This document shows, piece by piece, positions 33,585 through 43,585 of a stretch of 64,000 nucleotides of DNA. This DNA comes from Rhodoblastus sp963704565 (lineage in GTDB: Bacteria > Pseudomonadota > Alphaproteobacteria > Rhizobiales > Beijerinckiaceae): positions 1,488,001 to 1,552,000 of the forward strand of contig OY969917.1 of the NCBI GenBank assembly GCA_963704565.1, written 5' to 3'. Numbering within the stretch: the stretch's first letter is position 1; every line of letters begins with the position of its first letter. The translations under genes and the position numbers were made by a program. The notes beneath the pieces were generated by a model that made no database searches, was not told the origin of the DNA, and worked only from the letters and a program-made list of their open reading frames with translations.

Positions 33585-35519
33585 TCACGCCCCGCGCAAA
33601 TCCGGCGGCGTCGCCTCCAGCGCCAGCGACGCCAGAGCCTCGTCAAGCGTCGCAAAAGCCTGCGCCGGCGAGCCCAGCCGCCGGATCGAGACCGTGCGGT
33701 CCGCCGCCTCCTTGCGGCCGACCACCAGCAGGACCGGAGTCTTGGCCAGCGACAATTCGCGCACCTTGTAATTGATCTTTTCGTTGCGCAGGTCGGTCTC
33801 GATCCTCAAACCCTTTTTGCGGGCGAGCGCGGCGATTTCCAGCGCGTAATCGTCGGCGTCCGAGGTGATGGTGCAGATCGCCGCCTGGACCGGCGACAGC
33901 CACAGAGGCAGATGGCCGGCGAAATGTTCGATGAGAATGCCGCAAAAACGCTCCAGCGAGCCGAAAATGGCGCGGTGGATCATCACCGGGGTCTGCTTTT
34001 CCGAATCCTGCCCGATGTAAAAGGCGCCGAAACGGCCCGGCAGGTTGAAATCGACCTGGGTGGTGCCGCATTGCCATTCGCGGCCGATGGCGTCGCGCAA
34101 GGTATATTCGAGTTTCGGGCCATAGAAGGCGCCCTCGCCCGGATTGATCGCGGTCTTGAACGCTTGCGCGGCGAGAAGGTCGAGCACCTTTTGCAGCGCG
34201 GCTTCCGCCTTGTCCCAGCCCTCGTCCGCGCCGACCCGTTTTTCCGGCCGGGTCGAAAGTTTCACCACAATATCTTCAAAACCGAAATCCTTGTAGATCG
34301 ACACGACCATGTCGTTGATCTTCATGGCTTCCGCCATGATCTGGTCTTCGGTGCAGAAGATATGGGCGTCGTCCTGGGTGAAGGCGCGCACCCGCATCAT
34401 GCCGTGGATCGCGCCGGACGGCTCGTAACGATGCACGATGCCGAATTCCGCGATCTTCATCGGCAGGTCGCGGTAGGATTTCAACCCGTTCTTGAAGATC
34501 TGCACATGGCCGGGGCAGTTCATGGGTTTCAGCGCGAAAACCCGTTCATCTTCCGTCTTGGTGATGAACATGTTCTCGCGATAGGTCTGCCAATGGCCGG
34601 AGGTCTCCCACAGGGCGCGGTCGAGCACCTGCGGCGTATTGACCTCGATATAGCCCGCCGCCTGCTGGCGCCGGCGCATGAAGGAGATCAGGGTCTGGAA
34701 CAAGGTCCAGCCCTTGGGATGCCAGAAGATCGCGCCTGGCCCCTCCTCCTGGAAATGGAACAGGTCCATTTCGCGGCCGAGACGGCGATGGTCGCGGCGC
34801 TCGGCCTCCTCGATCTGTTTCAGATAAGCGTCGAGGTCTTCCTGTCTGGCGAAAGCGGTGGCGTAGATGCGCTGGAGCATCGGTTTTGTGGAATCGCCGC
34901 GCCAATAGGCGCCCGCCACTTTCATCAGCTTGAAGGCGGCGCCGATTTTTCCGGTCGATGGCATGTGCGGGCCACGGCAGAGATCGAGCCAGTCGCCCTG
35001 CCTGTAAACCGAGATTTTCTGGTCGGCGGGAATGGTTTGGACCAGTTCGACCTTGAACGCCTCGCCGTGTTTCTCGAAATAGCTCAAAGCCTCGTCGCGG
35101 CTCCATTCCTCGCGCAAAATCGGCTTGTCGGCGGCGACGATCTCCCGCATCTTTTTCTCGATCGCCGAGAAATCTTCCGGCGTGAACGGCTCGGCGCGGA
35201 AAAAATCGTAATAGAAGCCGTTCTCGATCACCGGGCCGATGGTGACCTGCGTGCCCGGAAAAAGCGCCTGAACCGCGTCGGCCAGCACATGGGCGGCGTC
35301 GTGGCGGATCAGCTCCAGCGCGCGCGGGTCTTCCCGGTTCAGGAATTCGACCCTGGCGTCGGCGCGGATGGGCGTCGCGGCGTCCGCCATCTGGCCGTTC
35401 AGCATCATGGCGACGGTTTTTTTGGCCAAAGAGGGGGAAATGCTTTTGGCGATGTCGAGGCCGGTGGCGCCGGCTTGATAAGAACGCGACGCGCCGTCGG
35501 GAAAAGTGACCGAAATCAT
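33585..35519 (-). CDS. thrS: Threonine--tRNA ligase
   Basis: A 644-residue class II synthetase that charges tRNA-Thr. Order: TGS domain (residues 1-60), editing domain with the HDAAHVLADAVQ motif, catalytic core (GPGAIFWHPKGWTL; ALKPMNCPGHVQIF with the zinc cysteine; FTQDDAHIFC), and an anticodon-binding domain. The start ATG at 35519 begins MISVTFPDGASRSYQAG, the natural TGS start. Single gene, divergent from the ampG-like gene. Confidence 0.97.
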   Translation of the reverse strand: MISVTFPDGASRSYQAGATGLDIAKSISPSLAKKTVAMMLNGQMADAATPIRADARVEFLNREDPRALELIRHDAAHVLADAVQALFPGTQVTIGPVIENGFYYDFFRAEPFTPEDFSAIEKKMREIVAADKPILREEWSRDEALSYFEKHGEAFKVELVQTIPADQKISVYRQGDWLDLCRGPHMPSTGKIGAAFKLMKVAGAYWRGDSTKPMLQRIYATAFARQEDLDAYLKQIEEAERRDHRRLGREMDLFHFQEEGPGAIFWHPKGWTLFQTLISFMRRRQQAAGYIEVNTPQVLDRALWETSGHWQTYRENMFITKTEDERVFALKPMNCPGHVQIFKNGLKSYRDLPMKIAEFGIVHRYEPSGAIHGMMRVRAFTQDDAHIFCTEDQIMAEAMKINDMVVSIYKDFGFEDIVVKLSTRPEKRVGADEGWDKAEAALQKVLDLLAAQAFKTAINPGEGAFYGPKLEYTLRDAIGREWQCGTTQVDFNLPGRFGAFYIGQDSEKQTPVMIHRAIFGSLERFCGILIEHFAGHLPLWLSPVQAAICTITSDADDYALEIAALARKKGLRIETDLRNEKINYKVRELSLAKTPVLLVVGRKEAADRTVSIRRLGSPAQAFATLDEALASLALEATPPDLRGA

Positions 35520-35706
35520 CCGTCTCTCCTTGCTCACTCGCCGAGACGAGCCGGCGTAAGCTGTTTGCGGGACCGTCTTGGTAGGCGAATCGCGGCGGAA
35601 GCGCAATCATCGAGGCTTGCGTCGGGCGTGTGGCGGCGAAGCCGCGCCGCGCGAAAATTGCGTTGCAACGGTTGGAAATGTCGCAGGCCTCGCGCATCAT
35701 TCCCGC

Positions 35707-37017
35707 ATGACCGAGGCCGTTCAGAAAACCTATCTCGACCATTTGCGCGAAGACCGCCGCTATGCGGCCATGGTCGGGCTCGGCTTCAGCTCCGGCATGC
35801 CTTTCATGCTGGTCTATGTCACCCAGTCGGCCTGGCTGTCCGAGGCCAGGGTTCCGCTGCAACTGATCGGGCTGATGAGCTGGCTGACCTTCGCCTACAA
35901 GCTGAAATTCCTCTGGGCGCCTTTGCTCGATCAGTTCGACGCGCCAATTTTGTCGCGCCTGCTCGGGCGCCGGCGCGGCTGGATCGTCGCCTCGCAGATC
36001 GGCGTGGCGCTCACGCTCGCCGGCGTCGCCTTCGGTGATCCCGGGGCGCGGCTGTGGTGGACGATTCTGTTCTCCGCGGCATTGGGCGTGGCGGGGGCGA
36101 CCCAGGACATTGTCATCGACGGCTGGCGCATCAATGCGGCGCCGCTGGAAAAGCAGCCCTTGATGGGCTCTTTCGCCGAAATGGGCTATCGCGTCGGCAA
36201 TCTCGCCGCCGGCGCCGGGGCGCTTTATCTCGCCGATCGTTTCGGCTGGCGCGCCGCTTATCTCTGCATGGCGGCGCTGATGGCGCCGGGGATGATTTCG
36301 GCTTTGGCCGCGCCGGAGCCGGCGATCGACCTGGTCGCCGCGCGACATTCGGAGCGGCCCGGCCTCGCGGCGGCGATCTGGGCCCCGATCAAGGAGCTGT
36401 TCACCCGCCTCGGGCCGCTGGCGGTCCCGGTCCTCCTGCTGATCGCCGGCTTTCGCATGCCGGGCTATCTGACCGGCGCCATGGCCATGCCCTTGTTCAA
36501 GAGCCTGCATTTTTCGGATTCCGAAATCGCCACGGTGACCAAGATTTTCGGTTTCGGAATCGCCATGGCCGGCGTTTTCGCCTGTTCCTGGCTCGTGCCG
36601 CGCATCGGCCTGATGTCGTCGATGCTGCTCGGCACGGTCGCGGCTTCGGCCGCCCATCTGAGCCTCGCCTGGCTCGCCGGCCACGGCGGCGAATTCTGGG
36701 CCTTCGCTTTTGCCGTCGGCGTCGAGGCCTTCGCCGCCTCCTTCGCCACCATCGTGCTGATCACCTTCATGTCGTCGCTGTCGAAGGCGGAATTCGCCGG
36801 CAGCCAATATTCGCTGATGACCTCGCTTTGCGCCATGCCGGGCTTTTTCCTTGCCGGCTTTTCCGGGCTGATCGTGGAGAAAACCGGCTTTGTCCTCTTT
36901 TTCCAGCTGACCTCGCTGATCGGCCTGCCGGTCGCCTTGCTGTGCTTCTGGCTGTGGCGCCATCATCGCGAGGCCTTTTCGCTGCATCACGCGCCCGGCG
37001 CGCCGATGGAGCATTGA
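35707..37017 (+). CDS. AmpG-like MFS permease (muropeptide transporter family)
   Basis: A 436-residue inner-membrane protein with twelve predicted helices. The N-terminal pattern GLGFSSGMPFMLVYVTQSAW, KLKFLWAPLLDQFDAPIL and GATQDIVIDGWRINAA are hallmarks of AmpG, which imports anhydro-muropeptides for cell-wall recycling. No beta-lactamase or ampD gene is adjacent, so a recycling role is inferred from family only. The ATG at 35707 starts the conserved sequence. Confidence 0.88.
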   Translation: MTEAVQKTYLDHLREDRRYAAMVGLGFSSGMPFMLVYVTQSAWLSEARVPLQLIGLMSWLTFAYKLKFLWAPLLDQFDAPILSRLLGRRRGWIVASQIGVALTLAGVAFGDPGARLWWTILFSAALGVAGATQDIVIDGWRINAAPLEKQPLMGSFAEMGYRVGNLAAGAGALYLADRFGWRAAYLCMAALMAPGMISALAAPEPAIDLVAARHSERPGLAAAIWAPIKELFTRLGPLAVPVLLLIAGFRMPGYLTGAMAMPLFKSLHFSDSEIATVTKIFGFGIAMAGVFACSWLVPRIGLMSSMLLGTVAASAAHLSLAWLAGHGGEFWAFAFAVGVEAFAASFATIVLITFMSSLSKAEFAGSQYSLMTSLCAMPGFFLAGFSGLIVEKTGFVLFFQLTSLIGLPVALLCFWLWRHHREAFSLHHAPGAPMEH

Positions 37018-37109
37018 GCATCATCGAAAACCCTTTGACGCTCGAAAGTTGACGCGCAAGCGTCGCCTGGGCCAGAGTGCGCGCCCTGCAGCAGGCTGTT
37101 CGACGCGCC

Positions 37110-37979
37110 ATGGGTCATTGGAAACATCATATTCGCATCGCGGTTCTGGCGGCGGCGGCGGCGCTCGCCGCCGCCTTCGGCAGCCTGTTCCTCTCCTCCG
37201 GGAGCCAGAAGCCGGCTCCGGTCGAGCCGCCGCTCGCCGCGACGCCAGTCACGACGATCCCGGTCGCGGCCGAACCCGAGGCCGCGCCAAAAACGCCCGA
37301 CGAAGCGCCCCCCGACCCGCAAAAGCTCGCCGCGCTGAAGGACAAGCTGGCGCAGGCCCCCGAATATGCGGCTTTCCTCGATAAGCTCCGCGCGCTTTAC
37401 CCGGCCGACGGCGACGACGCGGCCAAGGCCGCGCTGGCGCAGAATGTCGAGAGCCGCGACGACGCCGCCGACCTGTTCGTCAGCTTCGCGGTCCAGAGCC
37501 TGCGGCGCGATCGCGGTGTGATGGGCGCCAAGGCCGGCGGCGCCGCGCTCGACCGATTCTTCGACACGCATGAGAAGGTGCTGAAACAGCTGGCAAGCAG
37601 CGATTCGGCGCTCTGCGTCGATTTCCTCAATGGCGCGCCCGCCGACCGCTCCGCCGCCTTCGCCAGCGCCCACCGCGCCTTGATGGCCGAAGAGGCTTTG
37701 GCCGGGCTCGAGGCGATCGACGACGGCGCGCACAAGAAAATCAACCGCGAGGCGCCAAGCGCCGCCGATTTCGACGATCTGGAAAAGCTGATGCTGGCCA
37801 AGGGCATGGACAAGGCCGGGGCCAGCCTGCTGCTCGACGGCAAGACGCCCGACCCGCCGCTGAGCGACGCGCAGCAGTGCCAGAACGGCGTGACCTATCT
37901 CGACGCGATGAAAGCTTTGCCCGATATCCAGCGCTACCGGCTCTATGCGCTGGCGCTGGAAGTGATGGCGCACGAATGA
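37110..37979 (+). CDS. Membrane-anchored or secreted protein of unknown function
   Basis: A 289-residue protein with a single N-terminal hydrophobic helix (IRIAVLAAAAALAAAFGSLF), then an Ala/Pro-rich linker and a helical, charged domain to the end (for example DAADLFVSFAVQSLRRDRGV, CQNGVTYLDAMKALPDIQRY). Two cysteines are present. No known domain. ATG at 37110 or GTG at 37077 could be the start; neither has a good ribosome-binding site. Confidence 0.65.
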   Translation: MGHWKHHIRIAVLAAAAALAAAFGSLFLSSGSQKPAPVEPPLAATPVTTIPVAAEPEAAPKTPDEAPPDPQKLAALKDKLAQAPEYAAFLDKLRALYPADGDDAAKAALAQNVESRDDAADLFVSFAVQSLRRDRGVMGAKAGGAALDRFFDTHEKVLKQLASSDSALCVDFLNGAPADRSAAFASAHRALMAEEALAGLEAIDDGAHKKINREAPSAADFDDLEKLMLAKGMDKAGASLLLDGKTPDPPLSDAQQCQNGVTYLDAMKALPDIQRYRLYALALEVMAHE

Positions 37980-38029
37980 GCTTTTTTGTTTGCCGCGCGC
38001 ACGCGCTCGGCGTCACTACGTTCCTGACT

Positions 38030-38386
38030 TCAGCGGTTCGCCGCTGACGCGTCATCCTTTTCGTTTTCCGCTTCGACCGCCGCGCAGACCGGACGCTTGC
38101 GCCAGGCGCCGTAGCGCCAGGGATGCAGGGCGTCGGCTTGTTCAGGGAGCACGGGCGGAACCGGGTCGAAGCCCGAATCTCCCCAGGGGGCGCAGCGGCA
38201 GATGCGGGCGAAGCCCATCCAGCCGCCGGCCCACAGGCCATGCCGGGCGATGGCCTCGTCGGTGAAGGCGGAGCAGGTCGGCTGATAGCGGCAATTGCGC
38301 CCCGCGACGCTCGACAAAGTCACGCGATAGAGCTGGATCAGTCCGCGCGCCGCCAGAGCGGGCGCCTTGCTGACGTTGATCTTCAT
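38030..38386 (-). CDS. yidD: Membrane-protein insertion efficiency factor YidD
   Basis: A 118-residue protein of the YidD/Hemolysin (PF01809) family: ALAARGLIQLYRVTLSS, GRNCRYQPTCSAFTDEAIARHG and RICRCAPWGDSGFDPVPP, including the three conserved cysteines. It assists YidC-dependent insertion at the inner membrane. The usual neighbours rnpA-rpmH-yidC are not in the window, so it is detached here. The C-terminal 35 residues are a variable charged tail. Confidence 0.95.
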   Translation of the reverse strand: MKINVSKAPALAARGLIQLYRVTLSSVAGRNCRYQPTCSAFTDEAIARHGLWAGGWMGFARICRCAPWGDSGFDPVPPVLPEQADALHPWRYGAWRKRPVCAAVEAENEKDDASAANR

Positions 38387-38523
38387 TTCCGCCCAATCTC
38401 ATTGACCGCGCGACTGTTGCAAGAAAACGACGCCGGCCACAATCTTAAATTCGCATCCATTTCACTGGTTCGCAAATCGCAAAGCGCTGATAGAGTCGCG
38501 CGAACGATTTGGGGGATGGTGTC

Positions 38524-39381
38524 TTGAAACTCTCGCTGCGCGGGCTGGCGTTCACAGCTTCTCTGTTGCTCTCCGTTCCGGCCCTCGCCGCGGACCTGCC
38601 TTCGATCAAGGACGCGCCGGATATGCCGCAGACGCCGGACTGGATCGTCACGATCGGCGGCACGATGGGCATTCAGCCGAGCTATCCCGGCGCCCGGAGC
38701 TATTCTTTCATGGGCATGCCGACCCTCGAATTCCGCCGCGAGGATCAGCCGCCGCGCTTCGGTTCGCCCGACGACGATTTCAGCTTCGTCGTGCTGCACA
38801 ACGACTGGCTCGCGGTCGGCCCCGCCGCCAATTATGTCAACAGCCGGTCGGTGCGGGACAATCCCGCCCTTTATGGCATGAACGGCGTCGACGCCAGCAT
38901 CGAGCTTGGCGCCTTCGCCGAGTGGACGCCCTTGTCCTTCCTGCGCATACGCGGCGAGGTTCGCAAGGCGGTGACCGGCTACGACGGCATGGCCTATGCG
39001 CTGGACGGCGACCTTTGGAAAAGGTTCGGGCAATTGACGCTGTCGATCGGCCCGCGGCTCAATTTCAACAACGATCAATACGCCAACAGCTTCTTCTCGG
39101 TGACTCCGTGGCAGGCGGCGCTGAACCAGTCGGCGGGCGGCCTCCTCACCCCCTACCGGGCCACCGGCGGCCTGACCTCGGCGGGCTTCACCGCCGCCGC
39201 GCGCTATGAGGTGAATGAATTCTGGCGCGTCAGCGTCTTCGGCAATTATGAGGTTCTGACCGGCAGCGTCGCCGATAGCCCGATCGCCATTCACGCCGGA
39301 TCGCGCGACCAGTTCACCGCCGGCGTCGAAATCGCCTACCATTACCGCACCGGCGCGCTGTCCTTCCTGCCGACTTTCTGA
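38524..39381 (+). CDS. MipA/OmpV-family outer-membrane protein
   Basis: A 285-residue protein with a signal peptide (LSLRGLAFTASLLLSVPALA) and a mature beta-barrel containing WIVTIGGTMGIQPSYPGARS, a hallmark of the MipA/OmpV family, and the end AGVEIAYHYRTGALSFLPTF with a terminal aromatic residue. The family includes scaffold proteins for murein enzymes and immunogenic outer-membrane proteins. Start: TTG at 38524, seven bases after GGGGGA. Confidence 0.82.
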   Translation: MKLSLRGLAFTASLLLSVPALAADLPSIKDAPDMPQTPDWIVTIGGTMGIQPSYPGARSYSFMGMPTLEFRREDQPPRFGSPDDDFSFVVLHNDWLAVGPAANYVNSRSVRDNPALYGMNGVDASIELGAFAEWTPLSFLRIRGEVRKAVTGYDGMAYALDGDLWKRFGQLTLSIGPRLNFNNDQYANSFFSVTPWQAALNQSAGGLLTPYRATGGLTSAGFTAAARYEVNEFWRVSVFGNYEVLTGSVADSPIAIHAGSRDQFTAGVEIAYHYRTGALSFLPTF

Positions 39382-39416
39382 CCGAAGCCCGTCGCGGCGC
39401 CTGCACACAAAAAGCC

Positions 39417-39445
39417 AACGGCCCGGAACATCCGGGCCGTTTTTC
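39417..39445 (+). terminator. Intrinsic terminator of the MipA-family gene
   Basis: ACGGCCCGG (39418-39426) and CCGGGCCGT (39432-39440) form the stem with loop AACAT; a run of T (39440-39444) follows. It lies between convergent genes. Confidence 0.9.
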
Positions 39446-39464
39446 TTTGGCGCGCCAAGAACTT

Positions 39465-40286
39465 TCAATCGCGCTTTTTCAGATGATCTTCGAGATAGAC
39501 CAGCGCGACCTGACGATCGGTGTCATTGGCCGCTTTCATATCCTGGTCGTAAAGGGCCTGGACCCATGACTGGGCCTTGCCGTTGGCGCCTTCGCGCGCC
39601 AGCGTCAGCCACATCAGGCCGCGCGCCCGCTGCACCGGCATTCCGTCGCCGCAGAACAGCAGATGGCCGAGCAGGGCCTGCGATTCGACATGGCCCTTCG
39701 CGGCGGCGAGATAAAGCCAGCGCGCCGCCTGGCGATTGTCCTTGGCGAGGCCGGCCGCGCCATCCATGTAAAGCCGGGCCAGATTATACTGGGCGTCGGG
39801 ATCGCCGAAATTGCTGGCGGCGTAACGGAACATGCGCATCGCATGGTCCGGGTCGGCTTTCAGGCGCGCGCCGCTTATGCCCTTGAGCTCGAACACGCCA
39901 ACCGCGACGTAGGCGCTGGCGACGACGGAGTTCTGGCGCCAATTGGCGTTGTCCTCGTCATATGCGTCGACGATTTGCAGGAAATATTGATAGGCCTTGT
40001 AATCGTCGTGCGGCACGCCATCGCCGTCGGCGTACATTTTGCCGAGTTTCCAGCGGGCCAGCGTTTCGCCTCCGGCGGCGGCGTATTTCAGCGCCTCGAC
40101 CGACGAGGCCGCATGACCGGCGCGAACATCCTCCAGCGCGGCTTCCAGCGCCTGATGCGGGTTCTTGAAAATGTCGAGGGTCTTGCTGGCGGACGAGGCG
40201 GCGCCGGAACCGTCAAAGGCGAAAGCCGTCGCGCTGCAACACGCGGCGCACAGACCCGCCAGAAAGATTCGTCCCAACGCCGACAT
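39465..40286 (-). CDS. exoR: ExoR-like periplasmic Sel1-repeat regulator
   Basis: A 273-residue protein with signal peptide (SALGRIFLAGLCAACCSATA, cleavage near AFA). The mature part holds Sel1-type repeats (EALKYAAAGGETLARWKLGK-MYADGDG; AMRMFRYAASNFGDPDAQYN; AARWLYLAAAKGHVESQALL). The match to ExoR of rhizobia is strong in layout; there ExoR binds the ExoS sensor in the periplasm and represses exopolysaccharide while allowing motility. ExoS/ChvI genes are not nearby. Start at 40286 (MSALGRIF) gives a clean signal peptide. Confidence 0.82.
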   Translation of the reverse strand: MSALGRIFLAGLCAACCSATAFAFDGSGAASSASKTLDIFKNPHQALEAALEDVRAGHAASSVEALKYAAAGGETLARWKLGKMYADGDGVPHDDYKAYQYFLQIVDAYDEDNANWRQNSVVASAYVAVGVFELKGISGARLKADPDHAMRMFRYAASNFGDPDAQYNLARLYMDGAAGLAKDNRQAARWLYLAAAKGHVESQALLGHLLFCGDGMPVQRARGLMWLTLAREGANGKAQSWVQALYDQDMKAANDTDRQVALVYLEDHLKKRD

Positions 40287-40550
40287 CACGCATCGTCTCC
40301 CGGCGCCCTGCCCCAGGAAGCGCCCGCACCTCACGAACTAGCTTCTCCTTTATGGCTGAATCGCGGCGGCGCCTTTTCAAACTTCGGGCTTTCTGAAGTT
40401 GAATTCCGACTGTGGCGCCCAAGCCACAAACACGCCAGGGACTAAGGCCTCGCAAAAGCTTAATTCATGGAAGCCCGAACAGTTTCGCCGAAAAAAGTTG
40501 CAAAAAAACCAAGCGTGCGGCTCGCAAAGAATTGAACGCGCGTGGGGGAT
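40287..40550. other. Intergenic region between exoR and valS
   Basis: No gene seen. The middle part (about 40370-40540) is AT-richer with two A-runs (GAAAAAAGTTGCAAAAAAACC). It probably contains the exoR promoter on the minus strand. The REP-like repeat next to the valS stop follows. Confidence 0.4.
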
Positions 40551-40610
40551 CCTTCTCCCCATCGCCCGCCTTTAGACGAGCGTCCTTTCGAACGCCCCCA
40601 GGGGAGAAGG
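40551..40610. repeat. Nested REP-like palindrome downstream of valS
   Basis: Outer arms CCTTCTCCCC (40551-40560) and GGGGAGAAGG (40601-40610). Between them is a degenerate copy of the ~42-bp inner T-shaped palindrome (ATCGCCCGCCTTTAGACGAG, CGTCCTTTCGAACGCCCCC). Confidence 0.8.
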
Positions 40611-40620
40611 AATAGTCCGT

Positions 40621-43395
40621 TCACCCCAGCAGTTTCAGCGCGGCGGTCATCTTTTCCAGCCGCGCCAGGGCCTGTTCGCGGCGTTCCTGGTTTTCCTCGA
40701 CCACCTCTTCCGGCGCGCGGCGCAGGAAATCGGCGTTGCCGAGCTTGGCGTCGATCTTGGCGATTTCCTTTTGCTCGGCGGCGACGCTCTTTTCCAGCCG
40801 CAAGCGCTCGGCGTCGAAATCGATGATCCCTTCGAGCGGCAGCGCCAGGACCGTTCCGCGCGCGACCAGCTGAACCGATTGCGGCGGCGCCTTGGCGCGC
40901 GTCTCGATACCGGAGAGACGCGCCAGCCGCTGCATCGTCTCGGCCCATCGTTTGGCGCGGAGCTCATCGGCTTCCGCCACCCCGACTAGAACCAGCGGGA
41001 CTTGCGCGCCCGCCGGCACGTTCATTTCCGCCCGCGCCGAGCGCACCGCCGACACGACATCGACCAGCCAGCCGACTTCCGCTTCGGATTCGGCGTCCTC
41101 CAGCCCGCGCAGGTCTGGCCATTGCGCCAGCGCCAGCATCAACTCGCGCGGGCAATCCTGGCCGCGGATCGCCCAGATTTCCTCGGTGAGGAAGGGCATG
41201 AAGGGATGAAGCAGCTTGCAGATCTGGTCGAGCACGAAAGCGATGGAATCGCGCGTCTCGTCCTTGGCCGAGCCGTCTGGCCCCTGCAGCAGCGGCTTGG
41301 CCAGCTCCAGGCTCCAGTCGCAGAAAATGTTCCACACGAAGCGATAGGCCGCCTGGGCCGCCTCGTTGAATTTATATTGGGTCAGCGCCGTCTCGACTTC
41401 CGCCACCGCCCGCGCCGCTTCGCCGACGATCCAGCGGTTGAGGATTTCGTGCGGCCTGGTCGGGTCGAAGCCGTGGCGCCCCCGGCACTGGTTCATTTCC
41501 GCGAAACGCGCGGCGTTCCACAGCTTGGTCGCAAAATTGCGATAGCCCTCGACGCGCGAGGTCGCGAGCTTGATGTCGCGCCCCTGCGCCGCCATGGCGG
41601 CCAGAGTGAAGCGCAAGGCGTCGGCGCCAAAGGTGTCGATCAGGTTCAAGGGATCGATGACGTTCCCCTTGGACTTCGACATTTTCGCGCCCTTCTCGTC
41701 GCGCACCAAAGCGTGGAGATAGACGTGGCGGAACGGAACTTTGCGCTGGAAATGCAGCCCGAACATCATCATGCGGGCGACCCAGAAGAAGACGATGTCG
41801 AAGCCGGTGACCAGAACGTCGGTCGGATAGCGCGCCGCGAGATCGTTTTTCGGCTCGGGCCAGCCCAAAGTGGACATCGGCCACAGGCCCGAGGAGAACC
41901 AGGTGTCGAGCACATCGTCGTCGCGGGTCAGAAGGTCGACGGCCTTGTCGGGATCGTCGGCGATCGCCTGGGCTTCGGCGTCGGTGTAAATCTCGCGCTT
42001 GACCGCGTCGGCCAAAGCGTCGGCCAAAGCCTCCTCCTCGGTTTCGGCGACATAGACCGCGCCCCAAGGCGAATACCAGGCGGGGATCTGGTGGCCCCAC
42101 CACAACTGGCGCGAAATGCACCAGGGCTGGATGTTTTCCAGCCAGTCGAAAAAGGTCTTTTCCCAGTTCTTCGGAACGAAACTCGTCTCGCCCGAACGCA
42201 CGGCGGCGAGCGCCGGGCCGGCCAGCGCCTTGGCGTCCACATACCATTGATCGGTGAGCCAGGGCTCGATCACCACCCCCGAGCGGTCGCCATGCGGAAC
42301 CTGATGTTCATGCGCCTCGATGGTCGCGATCAGGCCGCGCAACTCCATGGCGGCGATCACCGCCTTGCGCGCCTCCTCGCGCGACAGGCCATGCAGGCTG
42401 TCGAGCGTGCCGGAGAGGTCGTCGTTCTCGATCACGCCTTGCAGGAAGGCCTCGTTTTCCTTGAGCAGCAGCCGGGCCTCGGCGTCGAGGATATTGACCA
42501 GCGGCAGCTTGTGACGCGAGCCGACCTCGAAATCGTTGAAATCGTGGGCGGGCGTGATTTTCACCGCGCCGGTGCCCTTTTCGGGATCGGAATAGGAATC
42601 GGCGACGATCGGGATCAGCCGCCCGACCAGCGGCAGGCGCACGAAACGGCCATGCAGATGAAGATAGCGCTCATCCTCGGGATGGACCGCCACCGCTGTA
42701 TCGCCGAGCATGGTCTCCGGGCGGGTGGTGGCGACGACGATATAGTCGCCGGTCGCGGCGCCTTTCTCGTCGGCCAGCGGATATTTGAAATGCCAGAGCG
42801 AGCCCTTGACGTTCTGCGACACCACCTCGATGTCGGAGACCGCCGTCAGCAATTTCGGATCCCAGTTGACGAGGCGCTTGTCCTTGTAGATCAGCCCGGC
42901 GCGGTAAAGCTTGACGAAGGCCTTCAGCACGGCCCGCGACGAGCCGGGGTCCATGGTGAAGCGTTCGCGCGACCAGTCGCAGGAGGCGCCGAGGCGCTTG
43001 AGCTGGTTGACGATGGCGCCGCCGGATTCCGCCTTCCAGGCCCAAACCTTTTCCAGAAAAGCCTCGCGGCCGAGATCGCGCCGCCCTGGCTCGCCGGCGG
43101 CGGCGAGGCGGCGTTCGACCACCATCTGGGTGGCGATGCCGGCATGATCCGTTCCCGGCTGCCACAGCACGTTCTTGCCGCGCATGCGCTCGAAGCGGCA
43201 GAGAATGTCCTGCAAGGTGTTGTTGAGGGCGTGGCCCATGTGCAGCGTGCCGGTGACGTTGGGCGGCGGGATGACGACCGTAAAGGTCTTGGCGCCGAGG
43301 CGCTCGGGACGGTCGGCCCGGAAGGCGCCCGCCGCCTCCCAATCGGCCGCGATGCGGGCCTCCACGGCGGCGGGGTCGAAAGTCTTTTCCATCAT
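40621..43395 (-). CDS. valS: Valine--tRNA ligase
   Basis: A 924-residue class I synthetase. The HIGH-type motif reads PPPNVTGTLHMGHAL, the second catalytic motif is KMSKSKGNVIDP, and the editing domain (TTRPETMLGDTAVAVHP) and the C-terminal coiled coil (EKSVAAEQKEIAKIDAKLGN) are complete. Two ATG codons begin the frame; the second is equally possible. Its 5' side is separated from popZ by the IS110 insertion, in a cluster otherwise conserved as valS-popZ-tolC-pcm. Confidence 0.97.
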   Translation of the reverse strand: MMEKTFDPAAVEARIAADWEAAGAFRADRPERLGAKTFTVVIPPPNVTGTLHMGHALNNTLQDILCRFERMRGKNVLWQPGTDHAGIATQMVVERRLAAAGEPGRRDLGREAFLEKVWAWKAESGGAIVNQLKRLGASCDWSRERFTMDPGSSRAVLKAFVKLYRAGLIYKDKRLVNWDPKLLTAVSDIEVVSQNVKGSLWHFKYPLADEKGAATGDYIVVATTRPETMLGDTAVAVHPEDERYLHLHGRFVRLPLVGRLIPIVADSYSDPEKGTGAVKITPAHDFNDFEVGSRHKLPLVNILDAEARLLLKENEAFLQGVIENDDLSGTLDSLHGLSREEARKAVIAAMELRGLIATIEAHEHQVPHGDRSGVVIEPWLTDQWYVDAKALAGPALAAVRSGETSFVPKNWEKTFFDWLENIQPWCISRQLWWGHQIPAWYSPWGAVYVAETEEEALADALADAVKREIYTDAEAQAIADDPDKAVDLLTRDDDVLDTWFSSGLWPMSTLGWPEPKNDLAARYPTDVLVTGFDIVFFWVARMMMFGLHFQRKVPFRHVYLHALVRDEKGAKMSKSKGNVIDPLNLIDTFGADALRFTLAAMAAQGRDIKLATSRVEGYRNFATKLWNAARFAEMNQCRGRHGFDPTRPHEILNRWIVGEAARAVAEVETALTQYKFNEAAQAAYRFVWNIFCDWSLELAKPLLQGPDGSAKDETRDSIAFVLDQICKLLHPFMPFLTEEIWAIRGQDCPRELMLALAQWPDLRGLEDAESEAEVGWLVDVVSAVRSARAEMNVPAGAQVPLVLVGVAEADELRAKRWAETMQRLARLSGIETRAKAPPQSVQLVARGTVLALPLEGIIDFDAERLRLEKSVAAEQKEIAKIDAKLGNADFLRRAPEEVVEENQERREQALARLEKMTAALKLLG

Positions 43396-43585
43396 GAGCT
43401 GAGAACCGGATTCGCGCGGGATTTCGGCGCAACAAATCCGAGCGCGGCCCGCAAGTCAATCGAGATGGCGCGCGTCAGGGAAGTTCGGGAGCAAAGAACC
43501 CAGTTGCGGCGACCATGGAGGAACGTAGCGGCCGTTCGGCCCCTTGTATCTGGACAATCGCACGATTGTCGGGTGGAAGCGATGC